In this document: piece after piece, positions 9,235 through 17,882 of the stretch | Layout: every line of letters starts with the position of its first letter | Position numbering within the stretch: the first letter of the stretch is position 1 | NCBI RefSeq assembly: GCF_009882985.1 | Contig: NZ_WTUZ01000016.1 | Location: 208,455 to 272,454, forward strand | From: Paenibacillus silvestris | Lineage (GTDB): Bacteria; Bacillota; Bacilli; Paenibacillales; NBRC-103111 | DNA length: 64,000 nucleotides | Direction: 5' to 3' | Notes under the pieces: generated by a model | Told to the model about the DNA's origin: nothing | Database searches by the model: none | What the model saw: only the letters and a program-made list of their open reading frames with translations | Program-made: the position numbers and the translations under genes

Positions 9235-9412
9235 GGGAACAATGATCCGCTATTTTTTATGAAAAAGCACACTTTCCATCTGCAAGGGAACTACAGTTCG
9301 TTATTTAGCCGATTTTATCCGAAAACCGTGCATAGAGGCTGAATAAGGCCTTGTAGTTCCCCATAACAAGGAATCAGCTTGTTTTTCTCCAAAATAGGGT
9401 ACCTCAGTTCTC
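9235..9412. repeat. Four-box intergenic element, family A (copy 2)
   Basis: Boxes at 9235-9253 and 9286-9304 on the plus strand (GGGAACTACAGTTCGTTAT is the best copy), and 9343-9361 and 9394-9412 inverted. Start-to-start spacings are 51, 57 and 51 bp, almost the same as the copy at 2457-2637, although the sequence between boxes differs. The box core GAACTACAGTTC is a near-palindrome. The element lies directly after a terminator and before the promoter region of the ABC operon. Confidence 0.8.
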
Positions 9413-9612
9413 TCAAGATAAGGCTAAATGGAATTCTAGCCATATGGTGGGAGTTGGCTGAATCGTGAGCAGCGTGAGTGGACAGTGGATTGACTGGATG
9501 GTGGAGGAAGCGGGTTAAATGGACGTTCACTAAGGTAAGTGCCCTGCTATATTCGGGCTTTATGTTCGCAATTTGACGCAAATGTACCTATACGATAGCC
9601 TTGGCAGCCACC

Positions 9613-9641
9613 TATAATCAGCCATATAGAAAGCGCTATCA
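9613..9641 (+). promoter_or_regulatory. -10 element and candidate CcpA cre site upstream of the Lpl-type importer
   Basis: TATAAT at 9613-9618 is followed at 9628-9641 by AGAAAGCGCTATCA, which differs from the cre pattern only at its first base. The site lies between the -10 and the GTG start at 9670, a position that would repress the sugar importer when a better carbon source is present. Confidence 0.55.
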
Positions 9642-9669
9642 CACTTTATCGGACTGTAGGAGGGAGCAT

Positions 9670-10566
9670 GTGAAAAAGAGTCTTATCAAACATTGGCAGC
9701 TGTATCTAATCGTAATCCCGCCATCTTTATTTTTTATTATTTTCAAATATTATCCAATGCTGAATGCCGTCCTTGCCTTTAAGGATTACAACGTAACCAA
9801 GGGGATTTGGGGAAGCCCATGGGTAGGCTTTAAGCATTTTCAGCTGTTTTTTGAGAATCCGCTCTTCTGGACTTTAATCAAAAACACGCTGCTCATTAGC
9901 GGCTATTTACTTCTCGCCGGCTTCCCAATTCCTATTTTATTAGCGCTGGCGCTTAATGAGATACGAAATGGCAAGTTTAAACGTTTTGTGCAATTAGTTT
10001 CATTTGCACCGTATTTTATTTCCACCGTTGTCATGGTTTCCATTATCATGCTGTTTCTAGCACCCCGACTTGGTTTCGTGAATGTGGCCATGAATCATAT
10101 GGGGATGGACTCCATTAATTTTCTCGGGCAGCCGGGGATGTTTCGCTCGATCTATGTATGGTCGGATATTTGGCAGACCGCTGGTTATTCCGCTGTTATC
10201 TTTCTAGCTGCGCTGGCTGGTGTCGATCCTTCGCTATATGAAGCAGCCAAAGTAGATGGCGCATCGCGGTTTCAGAAGATCCGCCATATTGATTTGCCGG
10301 GCATTCTGCCGACGATCACGATCATTTTTATTTTGAACGTTGGCAGTGTCATGTCATTAGGCTTCGAGAAAATTTATTTGCTGCAAAACCCGCTGAACAA
10401 AATGAATTCAGAAATCATTGCTACTTACGTGTATCAAATCGGCCTCTTAAACGCCAACTATAGCTTTGCGACGGCCGTCGGCTTATTTAATTCCTGTATC
10501 AATTTAATTTTGTTAGTTGTCGTTAATCGGGTAGCGAAGCGGCTCTCGAATACGAGTATTTGGTGA
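9670..10566 (+). CDS. Sugar ABC transporter permease, LplB-type
   Basis: A 298-residue integral membrane protein with six predicted helices and the permease EAA motif (EAAKVDGASRFQKIRHIDLP), which docks the ATPase. It belongs to the CUT1 oligosaccharide group (MalF/LplB). I place the start at GTG 9670 because TAGGAGGGA lies just before it; the open frame extends upstream to 9601 but has no ribosome site there. It is followed 18 bp later by its partner permease. No ATPase is encoded in the operon, so a shared MsmX-type ATPase is expected. Substrate is unknown; the neighbours (GH78, GH172, SGNH esterase) point to plant-derived oligosaccharides. Confidence 0.92.
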   Translation: MKKSLIKHWQLYLIVIPPSLFFIIFKYYPMLNAVLAFKDYNVTKGIWGSPWVGFKHFQLFFENPLFWTLIKNTLLISGYLLLAGFPIPILLALALNEIRNGKFKRFVQLVSFAPYFISTVVMVSIIMLFLAPRLGFVNVAMNHMGMDSINFLGQPGMFRSIYVWSDIWQTAGYSAVIFLAALAGVDPSLYEAAKVDGASRFQKIRHIDLPGILPTITIIFILNVGSVMSLGFEKIYLLQNPLNKMNSEIIATYVYQIGLLNANYSFATAVGLFNSCINLILLVVVNRVAKRLSNTSIW

Positions 10567-10584
10567 GAAGGGAGGAACCATGCG

Positions 10585-11481
10585 ATGAACACCGTGAAAA
10601 CAACGATCCGAGAGTCAGCGGGCGATAGGATATTTGTCATTAGTGTCTATGTGATCCTGAGTCTCCTCTTGGTGATCGTTTTGTATCCGCTGATTTATAT
10701 TTTTAGCTCCTCATTCAGTTCACCAGCAGCCGTGACGTCAGGGCGTGTGTGGTTATGGCCGGTGGAATTTTCTCTTAAGGGATACGCGCAACTCGTGGAT
10801 AATCCGAAAATCATCACTGGTTATGCGAACTCCTTGTTCTATACAGCCGTTGGCACGCTGATTTCGGTAGCGCTTACGATCATGATCGCTTATCCGCTAG
10901 CACGCAAAACCTTTAAGGGACGAAACGTCCTCATGATGTTAGTCACATTCACGCTGTTATTTACCGGCGGACTCATTCCTACTTATTTGGTCGTGAAGCA
11001 AATGGGACTTATTGATACGAGATGGGCCTTATTAATTCCCAATGCCATCTGGGTCTGGCAGGTCATCATTGCTCGAACGTTCTTTCAAAATTCGATTCCC
11101 GATGAACTTATTGATTCAAGTGAGATTGACGGCTGTAGTGACCTCAGATTTATGTGGAGCGTCGTGATTCCGTTGTCCAAACCGATTATCGCTGTTTTAT
11201 TTCTTATGTACGCGGTAGGCCAGTGGAATGCTTATTTCGATGCGCTTATTTATCTCAAAACGGCTCAGCTGTTCCCACTTCAGCTCATTTTGCGCAGCAT
11301 TATTATTTTGAATAACAGCTCGAATGCGACGGATGCTTTGAAATTGGTTGAAAGACAGCAGCTTGCTGAGCTCCTCAAATATTCGCTCATTGTTGTTGCG
11401 ACGATTCCGGTGCTGATCATTTACCCGTTTGTGCAGCGCTATTTTGTGCAAGGGATGTTAGTTGGATCTGTTAAAGGTTAG
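10585..11481 (+). CDS. Sugar ABC transporter permease, LplC/YtcP-type
   Basis: A 298-residue membrane protein with six predicted helices and the EAA-like loop DSSEIDGCSDLRFMWSVVIP. It pairs with the preceding LplB-type permease to form the CUT1 import channel. The ribosome site GGGAGG precedes the ATG; another ATG five bases upstream runs into a stop at once. The C-terminus ends QGMLVGSVKG, typical of MalG-type permeases. The gene is followed by a short stem-loop region and then the binding lipoprotein. Confidence 0.92.
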   Translation: MNTVKTTIRESAGDRIFVISVYVILSLLLVIVLYPLIYIFSSSFSSPAAVTSGRVWLWPVEFSLKGYAQLVDNPKIITGYANSLFYTAVGTLISVALTIMIAYPLARKTFKGRNVLMMLVTFTLLFTGGLIPTYLVVKQMGLIDTRWALLIPNAIWVWQVIIARTFFQNSIPDELIDSSEIDGCSDLRFMWSVVIPLSKPIIAVLFLMYAVGQWNAYFDALIYLKTAQLFPLQLILRSIIILNNSSNATDALKLVERQQLAELLKYSLIVVATIPVLIIYPFVQRYFVQGMLVGSVKG

Positions 11482-11534
11482 CAGAAAGAGGGATAAGGCG
11501 ATGCTTTGAAGAATTGAAAGGGGTGATCGACGAC

Positions 11535-11565
11535 AACTTACAGGCTAAGGATGAACCTATAAGTT
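11535..11565 (+). promoter_or_regulatory. Intercistronic stem-loop between permease and binding-protein genes
   Basis: AACTTACAGG at 11535-11544 pairs with CCTATAAGTT at 11556-11565 with one mismatch, then AGCTTTTC. It may be a partial terminator or an mRNA processing or stabilising element that sets different levels of permease and lipoprotein. A stronger hairpin occupies the same kind of gap at 49274-49322. Confidence 0.45.
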
Positions 11566-11598
11566 AGCTTTTCAAAACAATAAAGGGAGCGGATATCA

Positions 11599-13281
11599 TT
11601 GAAAAGAAGATCGGTCAGCGCTTTGATTTTCATCATCATGTTCAGTATGATTCTTGCTGCATGTACGAGTACACAAGAGGCATCGCCATCGGCATCGTCG
11701 AAGCCTTCTACAGATACAGCTTCGCTGAGCGCAGCTACAGCAAGCAAACCTGTACAAATCAGCGTTTTTGCGCAGCAGGCGAACGATATTGATTTGAATA
11801 CGAACCTGTTCACGAAGCATTTGGAAAGTAAATTTAATGCGAAGTTCAAGTTCGATGTTATTCCCTACGACGGTGCGAAAGAAAAGCGCCAAATCTCGTT
11901 AGCGAGCGGTGACTATCCAGAAGCATATATGCTAACTGCGTATATCGATCAGTTCTCCCAAGCGGATCTCTTGAAGTTCGGTAAGCAAGGCGTCTTGCTG
12001 CCCCTTAATGATTTGATTAACCAATACGCTCCAACGATCAAAGCGGCAATGGAGAAGGATGCAACGTTCAAAAGCTTTATTACAGCACCAGACGGCAAAA
12101 TTTATGGTCTTGGTTCTTATACGCAATGTTTCCACTGCTCTTATCCGAACAAAATGTGGATCAACACAAGCTGGTTGAAGAAGTTAAACCTTGAGATGCC
12201 GAAAACGACGGAGGATTTCAAAAAGGTGCTTCAAGCCTTCAAAAAGAATGATCCGAATGGCAATGGAAAGGCTGATGAAGTTCCGCTTAGCGGTTCAACG
12301 GAAGATTTCGGTGTACGGGTTATCCCGTTCCTGATGAATGGCTTCATCTATGACGACGACCGCAATTATTTGAACTTAGTGAATGGGAAAGCGGATACAG
12401 TGGCTAATAAGCCGGAATGGAAAGAAGGCCTGACGTATATTAAGTCGTTATACGATGAAGGTTTGATCGATCCAGGCGCGTTTACTCAAAATGCCGAGGC
12501 TTTCAAGAAAATCGGAGAGAACGGGTCCGGTCAAATTCTTGGGGCAGGGGCAGGCATGCATCCAGCTATTTTCGTTAATATCGATAAAGGCAATAAAAAC
12601 TCAGCTGACTATAACCCAGTTCCGCCTCTTACAGGGCCGCACGGATCACTGTCCACACATGATGGCGGCGGCTTGATTCCAGGTGCGAAATTCGTCATCA
12701 CGAATAAGGCGAGCAAAGAAGCGCAGGTTGCTTTGATCAAAATGGTCGATTACATGTTCACGATGGAAGGCCAAACGAATGCGGCATCCGGTATGGAAGG
12801 CATTGACTGGAGAAAGCCGAAGGAAGGCGAAGTAGCGCTGGGCAAAGGGGTTACGCCACAAATCGCGACGATTCCTGCGGTTGACGGGCAGCCGCCTCGT
12901 AACGCGGGATGGAGCGGCATGGGGCATTTCTACCAGCCTCAGGAATATCGCGACAGCATCGTACAAGGCACGGATGTTTACGATTCCGCCAATTATGAAC
13001 GCAGATTGTATGACGCAACGCTGCTGTACCAAGGGCATGAACCGAAAGAACTATTCCCAATGTGGGCGATCTGGATTGATCCGGCGCTGACGGATGAGGC
13101 GAGTATTCTTCAAACGAACATCAAGAATTATATCGAGCAAAGCTCACTCCAGTTCATTACGGGGAACAAAGATTTGAACAAAGATTGGGACGCTTATGTG
13201 AAAGGTCTCGACAACCTGAAGCTCGGCAGATATCTTGAAATTCTTCAAAAAGCGTACGATACGGCAGCGATTAAAAAATAA
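11599..13281 (+). CDS. Extracellular sugar-binding lipoprotein, LplA-type
   Basis: A 560-residue solute-binding protein with a lipoprotein signal peptide (lipobox LAAC near residues 19-22) and a Ser/Thr/Ala-rich linker after the modified Cys. The body has the family 1 binding fold with long aromatic segments (GTDVYDSANYERRLYDATLLYQ). It should be tethered outside the membrane and deliver an oligosaccharide to the two permeases upstream. The start is a TTG with AAAGGGAGCGG before it. The gene order permease-permease-binding protein is usual for this Paenibacillus group. Confidence 0.93.
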   Translation: MKRRSVSALIFIIMFSMILAACTSTQEASPSASSKPSTDTASLSAATASKPVQISVFAQQANDIDLNTNLFTKHLESKFNAKFKFDVIPYDGAKEKRQISLASGDYPEAYMLTAYIDQFSQADLLKFGKQGVLLPLNDLINQYAPTIKAAMEKDATFKSFITAPDGKIYGLGSYTQCFHCSYPNKMWINTSWLKKLNLEMPKTTEDFKKVLQAFKKNDPNGNGKADEVPLSGSTEDFGVRVIPFLMNGFIYDDDRNYLNLVNGKADTVANKPEWKEGLTYIKSLYDEGLIDPGAFTQNAEAFKKIGENGSGQILGAGAGMHPAIFVNIDKGNKNSADYNPVPPLTGPHGSLSTHDGGGLIPGAKFVITNKASKEAQVALIKMVDYMFTMEGQTNAASGMEGIDWRKPKEGEVALGKGVTPQIATIPAVDGQPPRNAGWSGMGHFYQPQEYRDSIVQGTDVYDSANYERRLYDATLLYQGHEPKELFPMWAIWIDPALTDEASILQTNIKNYIEQSSLQFITGNKDLNKDWDAYVKGLDNLKLGRYLEILQKAYDTAAIKK

Positions 13282-13290
13282 GGTTTGGCG

Positions 13291-13339
13291 TGAGGCTGTC
13301 GTGCGGGGTCAGGAATGACCTGCTCGACAGCCTCATTTT
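13291..13339 (+). terminator. Terminator-like stem-loop after the binding lipoprotein
   Basis: TGAGGCTGTCG and CGACAGCCTCA form a perfect 11-bp stem at 13291-13301 and 13325-13335, followed only by TTTTC, so some read-through into the esterase gene is possible. Confidence 0.7.
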
Positions 13340-13373
13340 CGCTTGCGACAACATTAACTCGGGGGTAACTTGG

Positions 13374-14258
13374 ATGACGGATGAAAAGAGAATCCTTTTC
13401 CTAGGGGACAGTATAACGGCTGAGGGAACGTTTATTGCCTATTTAGAGGCCTGCCTGCTTCGGCACTTTCCCGATCAGCAATTCACATTGATTAACCTTG
13501 GTGTGCCTAGTGAGACAGCTTCGGGTTTATCTGAGGAAGATCATCCATTTCCGCGGCCTTGTGTCCATGAACGGATCGAGCGTGCGCTAACCGCATGCGA
13601 ACCCGATTGGGTTGTGTTAGGTTATGGCATGAACGATGGGATCTATTCGCCTTTTTCCGAAGAACGGTTTCGAGCTTATCAAGATGGGCTGCTGGAAGCT
13701 ATCCGAATCGTCTCATCAAGTGGTGCCAAGGCTATCGTTATGACGCCTCCGCCATTTGACTCATCCGCTATTAGGCCAGAGACCCTTCTTGCTGATGGTT
13801 ATGATGTAAAAGCATACAGCTATATGACTCCCTATGAACATTACAATGATGTTCTTAGATCGTATGCACGTTGGCTGCTTTCTCTGGAGGGTGCTGCTGC
13901 AGTGAATATCTATGATCCGCTGCTGCAGGCCAGGGAACAAGCGCGAATGAACGATCCTGACTATCGATCTGGTGACGGGATTCATCCTCTGGCAGACGGT
14001 CATTGGGTAATCGCCGAAACACTTCTCCGTCAATTGTTTGCTTTAAGTTGTGAGATCCGTCCAACGTTCGTCGATCAACCAGAGAGTTCACCATTCTTTC
14101 AGCTCGTTTTGCAGCGCCAGAAAGTGTTAAGCGCAGCTTGGAAAGAACATATCGGTCATTCCAATCCCAATAAAGCTGCAGCTTTACCTCTGGAGGAGGC
14201 TTTGCAAGAAAGCAAGCAGCTAGCGATGCAAATTAAAAACCATTCTTCTAGCTATTAG
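13374..14258 (+). CDS. SGNH/GDSL-family esterase or lipase
   Basis: A 294-residue cytoplasmic hydrolase. Block I is GDSIT with the nucleophile Ser13. Block III-like GYGMND supplies the oxyanion Gly and Asn. Block V is GDGIHP with Asp201 and His204. Such enzymes commonly deacetylate sugars such as acetylated rhamnogalacturonan or xylan fragments. I place the start at ATG 13374 with GGGGG before it; the open frame extends upstream to 13290, but that part overlaps the stem-loop at 13291-13339. It probably belongs functionally to the importer operon. The acyl substrate is unproven. Confidence 0.88.
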   Translation: MTDEKRILFLGDSITAEGTFIAYLEACLLRHFPDQQFTLINLGVPSETASGLSEEDHPFPRPCVHERIERALTACEPDWVVLGYGMNDGIYSPFSEERFRAYQDGLLEAIRIVSSSGAKAIVMTPPPFDSSAIRPETLLADGYDVKAYSYMTPYEHYNDVLRSYARWLLSLEGAAAVNIYDPLLQAREQARMNDPDYRSGDGIHPLADGHWVIAETLLRQLFALSCEIRPTFVDQPESSPFFQLVLQRQKVLSAAWKEHIGHSNPNKAAALPLEEALQESKQLAMQIKNHSSSY

Positions 14259-14279
14259 GAGGTGGTTTTATTTAGTTGC

Positions 14280-14309
14280 TTGACAAAAGTAAGCAAATAA
14301 AGATATTAT
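14280..14309 (+). promoter_or_regulatory. Sigma-A-type promoter of the DoxX gene
   Basis: TTGACA at 14280-14285 and TATTAT at 14304-14309 with an 18-bp spacer, 57 bp before the GTG start. Confidence 0.65.
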
Positions 14310-14366
14310 ACGAACATAAAGTTCAATACTTTAAAAAAGTTAGCTTTGGAAGGGGAAGTAAATAGC

Positions 14367-14780
14367 GTGAAGAGTTATCAACAAATGGGCGCATTGGTTT
14401 TAAGAGTGTTGCTCGGAATCATCTTTTTGTCACATGGTGTTGCAAAGTTTCAAGGAGGAATCGGTAATATTGCAGGTTGGTTCGAAAGCATTGGCATTCC
14501 CGGATCCATGGCTTATGTAGTGGCAACGATCGAATTGGTAGGTGGGATTGCTCTGATTCTAGGACTAGGTACACGTATTGTGTCCGCAATATTGGCAATT
14601 ATCCTGCTCATCGCAACGTTCAAAGTGAAGCTGGCTGTCGGTTTTCTTGGAAATGGCCAAATGGCCGGATATGAGCTTGATCTAGCTTTGATCGGTATGG
14701 CTGTATATCTGCTATTCAACGGAAGCCATAAACTTGCGATCGATTCCTTCTTTAAAAAGGGTCAATCGACAGCACTATAA
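14367..14780 (+). CDS. DoxX-family membrane protein
   Basis: A 137-residue protein with four predicted membrane helices and the DoxX pattern (LGIIFLSHGVAKF near the N-terminus, IELVGGIALILGLGTR in the middle). DoxX proteins occur in many stress and redox loci and their molecular role is not settled. I choose GTG 14367 because GGAAGGGGA lies about ten bases before it; an in-frame TTG at 14346 lacks a ribosome site. It has its own promoter and is followed by a pirin gene 75 bp on, a common association. Confidence 0.88.
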   Translation: MKSYQQMGALVLRVLLGIIFLSHGVAKFQGGIGNIAGWFESIGIPGSMAYVVATIELVGGIALILGLGTRIVSAILAIILLIATFKVKLAVGFLGNGQMAGYELDLALIGMAVYLLFNGSHKLAIDSFFKKGQSTAL

Positions 14781-14855
14781 GCGTTCAAATACAAGGTATA
14801 GGCGTTTCTTTCTTGTAAATAATAGGTCGGTGGAGTTTGAAACGGAGGGGTTCCT

Positions 14856-15554
14856 ATGATTCAGATTTATGCGGCAGAGAACCGTTACCAAGTTAATGCA
14901 GGATGGCTTCAAAGCCGATTAAGTTTCTCGTTCGGTGAATATTATGATCCGAATAATACCGACTTTGGGGTTATGCGTGTTTGTAACGATGATGTGGTAG
15001 CAGCGGGTAGAGGATTCGGCGCTCACCCTCACAGCGATATGGAGATTGTGACGATTGTGCTTGAAGGTGCTGTTCAGCATTCGGATAATCTAGGCAACTC
15101 GGAGATTACTTCTGCGGGAGAAGTGCAGCGGATGAGCGCGGGCACTGGGGTCGTGCATGCTGAATTTAATGCTTCCAAAACAGAACCTACCCGGTTTCTG
15201 CAGCTGTGGTTTGAGCCGCGTGAGCTGGGACTGTTCCCGACGTATGAAACTCGCCCCTACGACTCTAAGCAGTTGCGTAATACGCTGTTACCTGTTGTGA
15301 CACCAGAGGGATCTGAGCAGGCGGCGATGATTAATCAGGACGTGACACTTTATTTGAGTCGGCTGGATCAAGGGAAGTCGCTGCCATTTGAGCAAGAAGA
15401 AGGGCGCCGAGTGTTCATGTTTGTCATCGAAGGGCAAGTTACTGTAAATGGACAGCAGCTCAATGAAGGCGATACGGCTCGCATCGAGTCCGAATCCTAT
15501 CTGAGTATTGAGGCAGAGAAAGACGCATTTATGATGTTGATTGACCTTCCATAA
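14856..15554 (+). CDS. Pirin-family bicupin protein
   Basis: A 232-residue protein with the pirin N-terminal cupin. The metal-binding pattern HPHSDMEI near residues 57-64 and the later MSAGTGVVHAEFN segment are diagnostic. The C-terminal cupin is less conserved. Related bacterial pirins such as YhhW show quercetinase or redox-sensing activity. It follows the DoxX gene and is followed 20 bp later by a small unknown gene, so the three may form one redox-related unit. Start ATG with CGGAGGGG upstream. The family is firm; the activity is not. Confidence 0.9.
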   Translation: MIQIYAAENRYQVNAGWLQSRLSFSFGEYYDPNNTDFGVMRVCNDDVVAAGRGFGAHPHSDMEIVTIVLEGAVQHSDNLGNSEITSAGEVQRMSAGTGVVHAEFNASKTEPTRFLQLWFEPRELGLFPTYETRPYDSKQLRNTLLPVVTPEGSEQAAMINQDVTLYLSRLDQGKSLPFEQEEGRRVFMFVIEGQVTVNGQQLNEGDTARIESESYLSIEAEKDAFMMLIDLP

Positions 15555-15574
15555 CGGAACCAAGGAGGTATGTA

Positions 15575-15901
15575 ATGAAAGAAGTACTCATTGTTAAACA
15601 TGCCGTCGGAGGCCGTACATTCATTCACTCGGGAACTGATTCACTAAGTTATGAGGTACATCCAGAGGGTGAGGGCTGGCGCATTACGGTTTCCACACCG
15701 AAGAACGCGGCTATCGAGGAACTGCTTAACTGGAAGCATGAGCTTAATGTATTTCTCTTTCAGGAGTTTGATGATCAGCCAACTCGTAAGATCTGGTTCT
15801 ACGTCAAAGAGGGGCCGGTTAGGTACGAAGATCAACTCCAGCAACTGATAATCAAGGCTCAGTCCCGGATCGATTATGTGCCGGATGAGTTTGACATGTG
15901 A
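15575..15901 (+). CDS. Small hypothetical protein
   Basis: A 108-residue soluble, acidic protein with alternating beta-strand and helix character and no signal peptide, membrane helix or motif that I recognise. It has a clear AGGAGG ribosome site and starts 20 bp after the pirin gene, so it is probably translated from the same transcript. A strong bidirectional terminator follows. Function unknown. Confidence 0.75.
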   Translation: MKEVLIVKHAVGGRTFIHSGTDSLSYEVHPEGEGWRITVSTPKNAAIEELLNWKHELNVFLFQEFDDQPTRKIWFYVKEGPVRYEDQLQQLIIKAQSRIDYVPDEFDM

Positions 15902-15918
15902 AATCACATATAATAGAA

Positions 15919-15966
15919 GAAAGCTGTCGCAAAGTAGAATTTTCTACGTCTGCGACAGCTTTTTAT
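15919..15966. terminator. Bidirectional terminator between convergent genes
   Basis: AAAGCTGTCGCA and TGCGACAGCTTT form a perfect 12-bp stem enclosing an inner GTAGAA/TTCTAC hairpin, with A on the left and T on the right. It serves the plus-strand pirin unit and the minus-strand MFS gene. Confidence 0.9.
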
Positions 15967-15991
15967 TTTTACCGCAGAGCAGGTTGTTGGA

Positions 15992-17233
15992 CTATACGCT
16001 CCTCTTCTGCCTAGTCCCCTTATACAGAACTAGCGCTGCCGCAGATATAAGGATCATCCCCATAAAAGCCGGTGCGGCATGACCAAGCGATACATAGATT
16101 TGACCTCCAATGATGGGGCCAATCATTCTTGCTAAGGCCTGGATCGATTGGCTGCCTCCCTGAATCCTGCCTTGTTCACTAGCATCGACAGACTTGGAAA
16201 GCATCCCGTTGAATGATGGGCCAAAGATCGAATCACCAAAACCAAATATAAACATGCCAGCGATAAAAAGAGGATAAAATGAGAACAAAGCTGACAGCGC
16301 AATAAGTGTGTAGCCTGCAATCTCCGAGACCATTCCCAGAATGGCTATTTGTGCATCACTAAGCTTCATAAGAAGTTTTGGCATGATAAAACCCTGTGAA
16401 AGGATATCTTGGAAACCCATAATGGAGAACATAATGCCGATTAGAGCAGGCTTCCAACTGAAAGTATCCACAGTAAATTGTGAAAATACGGCCTGTAAAG
16501 ATCCATTGGGAATCCAAAGTAAGAAAGCGGAGATCAGCAGCCTTTGTAAGCTTTTCATAGAAAGTAGGCTTGTAAGCTGTGTAAAAGGGTTCAGCCTTGC
16601 CAAGGGAATGTCCTTCAGTCTATTAGTCTTACTAAGGCTCTCAGGCATGTATAAGAATCCATAAAGAACGTTCAATAAAGTGATTACAGCACCAAAATAC
16701 ATCGGCGTAGAATAACTGAACTTGGCCAGTAATCCGCCCAGCGTTGGGCCAATGATAGTGCCTGCACCTACGACCGCACTCACCCAGCCAAAGTATTTGG
16801 TTCGCTGCTCTGGTGGAATGATATCTGCAAAGTAAGCGAAGATCGTGCTTATGCTGCCGCCAGTTATCCCTTCAATGATGCGCCCCACGAATAGAATCCA
16901 TAAAGCTCCTCCTATGCCAAAAACGAAGTAGCCGATTGCGGACCCCATAAAGCATAGGAAGAGCAATGGACGACGGCCATATTTGTCGCTCAAAGCCCCA
17001 AGTACGGGGGCCGCAAAGAACACGCAGAGTGCATAAACAGAGGTTAGCAGCGTCACAACAATCGCTTGTTCTCCTGGACTACTTGTATAGGGCTGGACTA
17101 AGAATGGGACGATAGGCGCTATGATGCTGAACCCAATTCCGCAAAGAAATACAGAGATAAGGCCGAAAGCCAGAGCGTGTTTATCTACGGCTTGTTCTGT
17201 GTTCTGTTTATTGGATGATTTGAAAATAGACAC
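15992..17233 (-). CDS. MFS multidrug or tetracycline-type efflux transporter (DHA1)
   Basis: A 413-residue protein with 12 predicted membrane helices. The loop GALSDKYGRRPLLF after helix 2 is the major-facilitator motif A, and GWVSAVVGAGTIIGPTLGG in helix 5 is the antiporter motif C of drug exporters. The start is GTG at 17233 (minus strand) with AAGGAG before it. A MarR regulator lies directly upstream on the same strand, and a palindrome in this gene's promoter fits a MarR operator. Likely exports a toxic compound; the substrate is unknown. Confidence 0.9.
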   Translation of the reverse strand: MSIFKSSNKQNTEQAVDKHALAFGLISVFLCGIGFSIIAPIVPFLVQPYTSSPGEQAIVVTLLTSVYALCVFFAAPVLGALSDKYGRRPLLFLCFMGSAIGYFVFGIGGALWILFVGRIIEGITGGSISTIFAYFADIIPPEQRTKYFGWVSAVVGAGTIIGPTLGGLLAKFSYSTPMYFGAVITLLNVLYGFLYMPESLSKTNRLKDIPLARLNPFTQLTSLLSMKSLQRLLISAFLLWIPNGSLQAVFSQFTVDTFSWKPALIGIMFSIMGFQDILSQGFIMPKLLMKLSDAQIAILGMVSEIAGYTLIALSALFSFYPLFIAGMFIFGFGDSIFGPSFNGMLSKSVDASEQGRIQGGSQSIQALARMIGPIIGGQIYVSLGHAAPAFMGMILISAAALVLYKGTRQKRSV

Positions 17234-17260
17234 TTACATTCTCCTTCTAAAAGAGGTTAT

Positions 17261-17307
17261 TTTGCTTCCTAGGAAACAAAAGTATCATGATATTCCTTCC
17301 TTGTCAA
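17261..17307 (-). promoter_or_regulatory. Promoter and MarR-type operator of the MFS gene
   Basis: On the minus strand TTGACA (17302-17307) and TACTTT (17279-17284) are 17 bp apart. Directly downstream lies a 20-bp palindrome (17261-17280) of the form TTTGTTTCCTAGGAAGCAAA with one mismatch between arms, ideally placed for repression. Confidence 0.7.
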
Positions 17308-17321
17308 CAAAAATGGGACGA

Positions 17322-17358
17322 CAAAAAGACAGCCTGTTCTCATAAGAGCCCGGCTGCC
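17322..17358 (-). terminator. Terminator of the MarR gene
   Basis: On the minus strand GGCAGCC (17352-17358) pairs with GGCTGTC (17328-17334), with an inner short stem and a run of T after it. Confidence 0.6.
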
Positions 17359-17380
17359 GTGGTTTTTATATGATTCCTAT

Positions 17381-17854
17381 TTATTCCGATTTGGGATCTA
17401 TCCCCTGTTTCTTTATCTCTGCATCCAAATGCTTGCTATACGTTTCCAAAAAGCTCAGCATACTGTCAAATTGTTTCTCCGTTACCTGCTCGAATACCGC
17501 TTTATCCCGCTCTTGAAACTCTCTGTGGAGGTCCTCATGGATTTTGTCAATTGCTTTTCCTTGCTCGGTAAGCCTAAAATAAATTTCTTTCTTATTATCT
17601 GGCTTCTGGTAGCTTTCGATAAGGCCTTTCATGATGAGCTTCTTGGTCAGTTTACTTATGGCACCGCTTGTCATGTAAAAGGATTCCGCCAGTTTCGTCA
17701 CGTTGGAATCTACATGTCTTCCAATGTATTCGATGCAATGTACCTCAGTTGACGTATACCCCTTAAGGCTGCCTTCCATTTTAAACTTATTAAGCCAAAC
17801 CATCTTGTTGAAAACGTCCCTGAAACCAATGATGACCTGATCTTCTTTGTTCAT
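17381..17854 (-). CDS. MarR-family transcriptional regulator
   Basis: A 157-residue winged-helix protein (YTSTEVHCIEYIGRHVDSNVTKLAESFYMTSGAISKLTKKLIMKGLIE is the DNA-binding core, given here only as a region near residues 33-80). The wing carries KPDNKKEIYFRLTEQG. I place the start at 17854 because ACAGGAGGACAGGCC lies just before that ATG; the open frame runs further upstream into the AraC gene without a better site. It probably represses the MFS gene downstream, whose promoter has a matching palindrome. Confidence 0.9.
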   Translation of the reverse strand: MNKEDQVIIGFRDVFNKMVWLNKFKMEGSLKGYTSTEVHCIEYIGRHVDSNVTKLAESFYMTSGAISKLTKKLIMKGLIESYQKPDNKKEIYFRLTEQGKAIDKIHEDLHREFQERDKAVFEQVTEKQFDSMLSFLETYSKHLDAEIKKQGIDPKSE

Positions 17855-17882
17855 GGCCTGTCCTCCTGTATGCCCGACTTCA

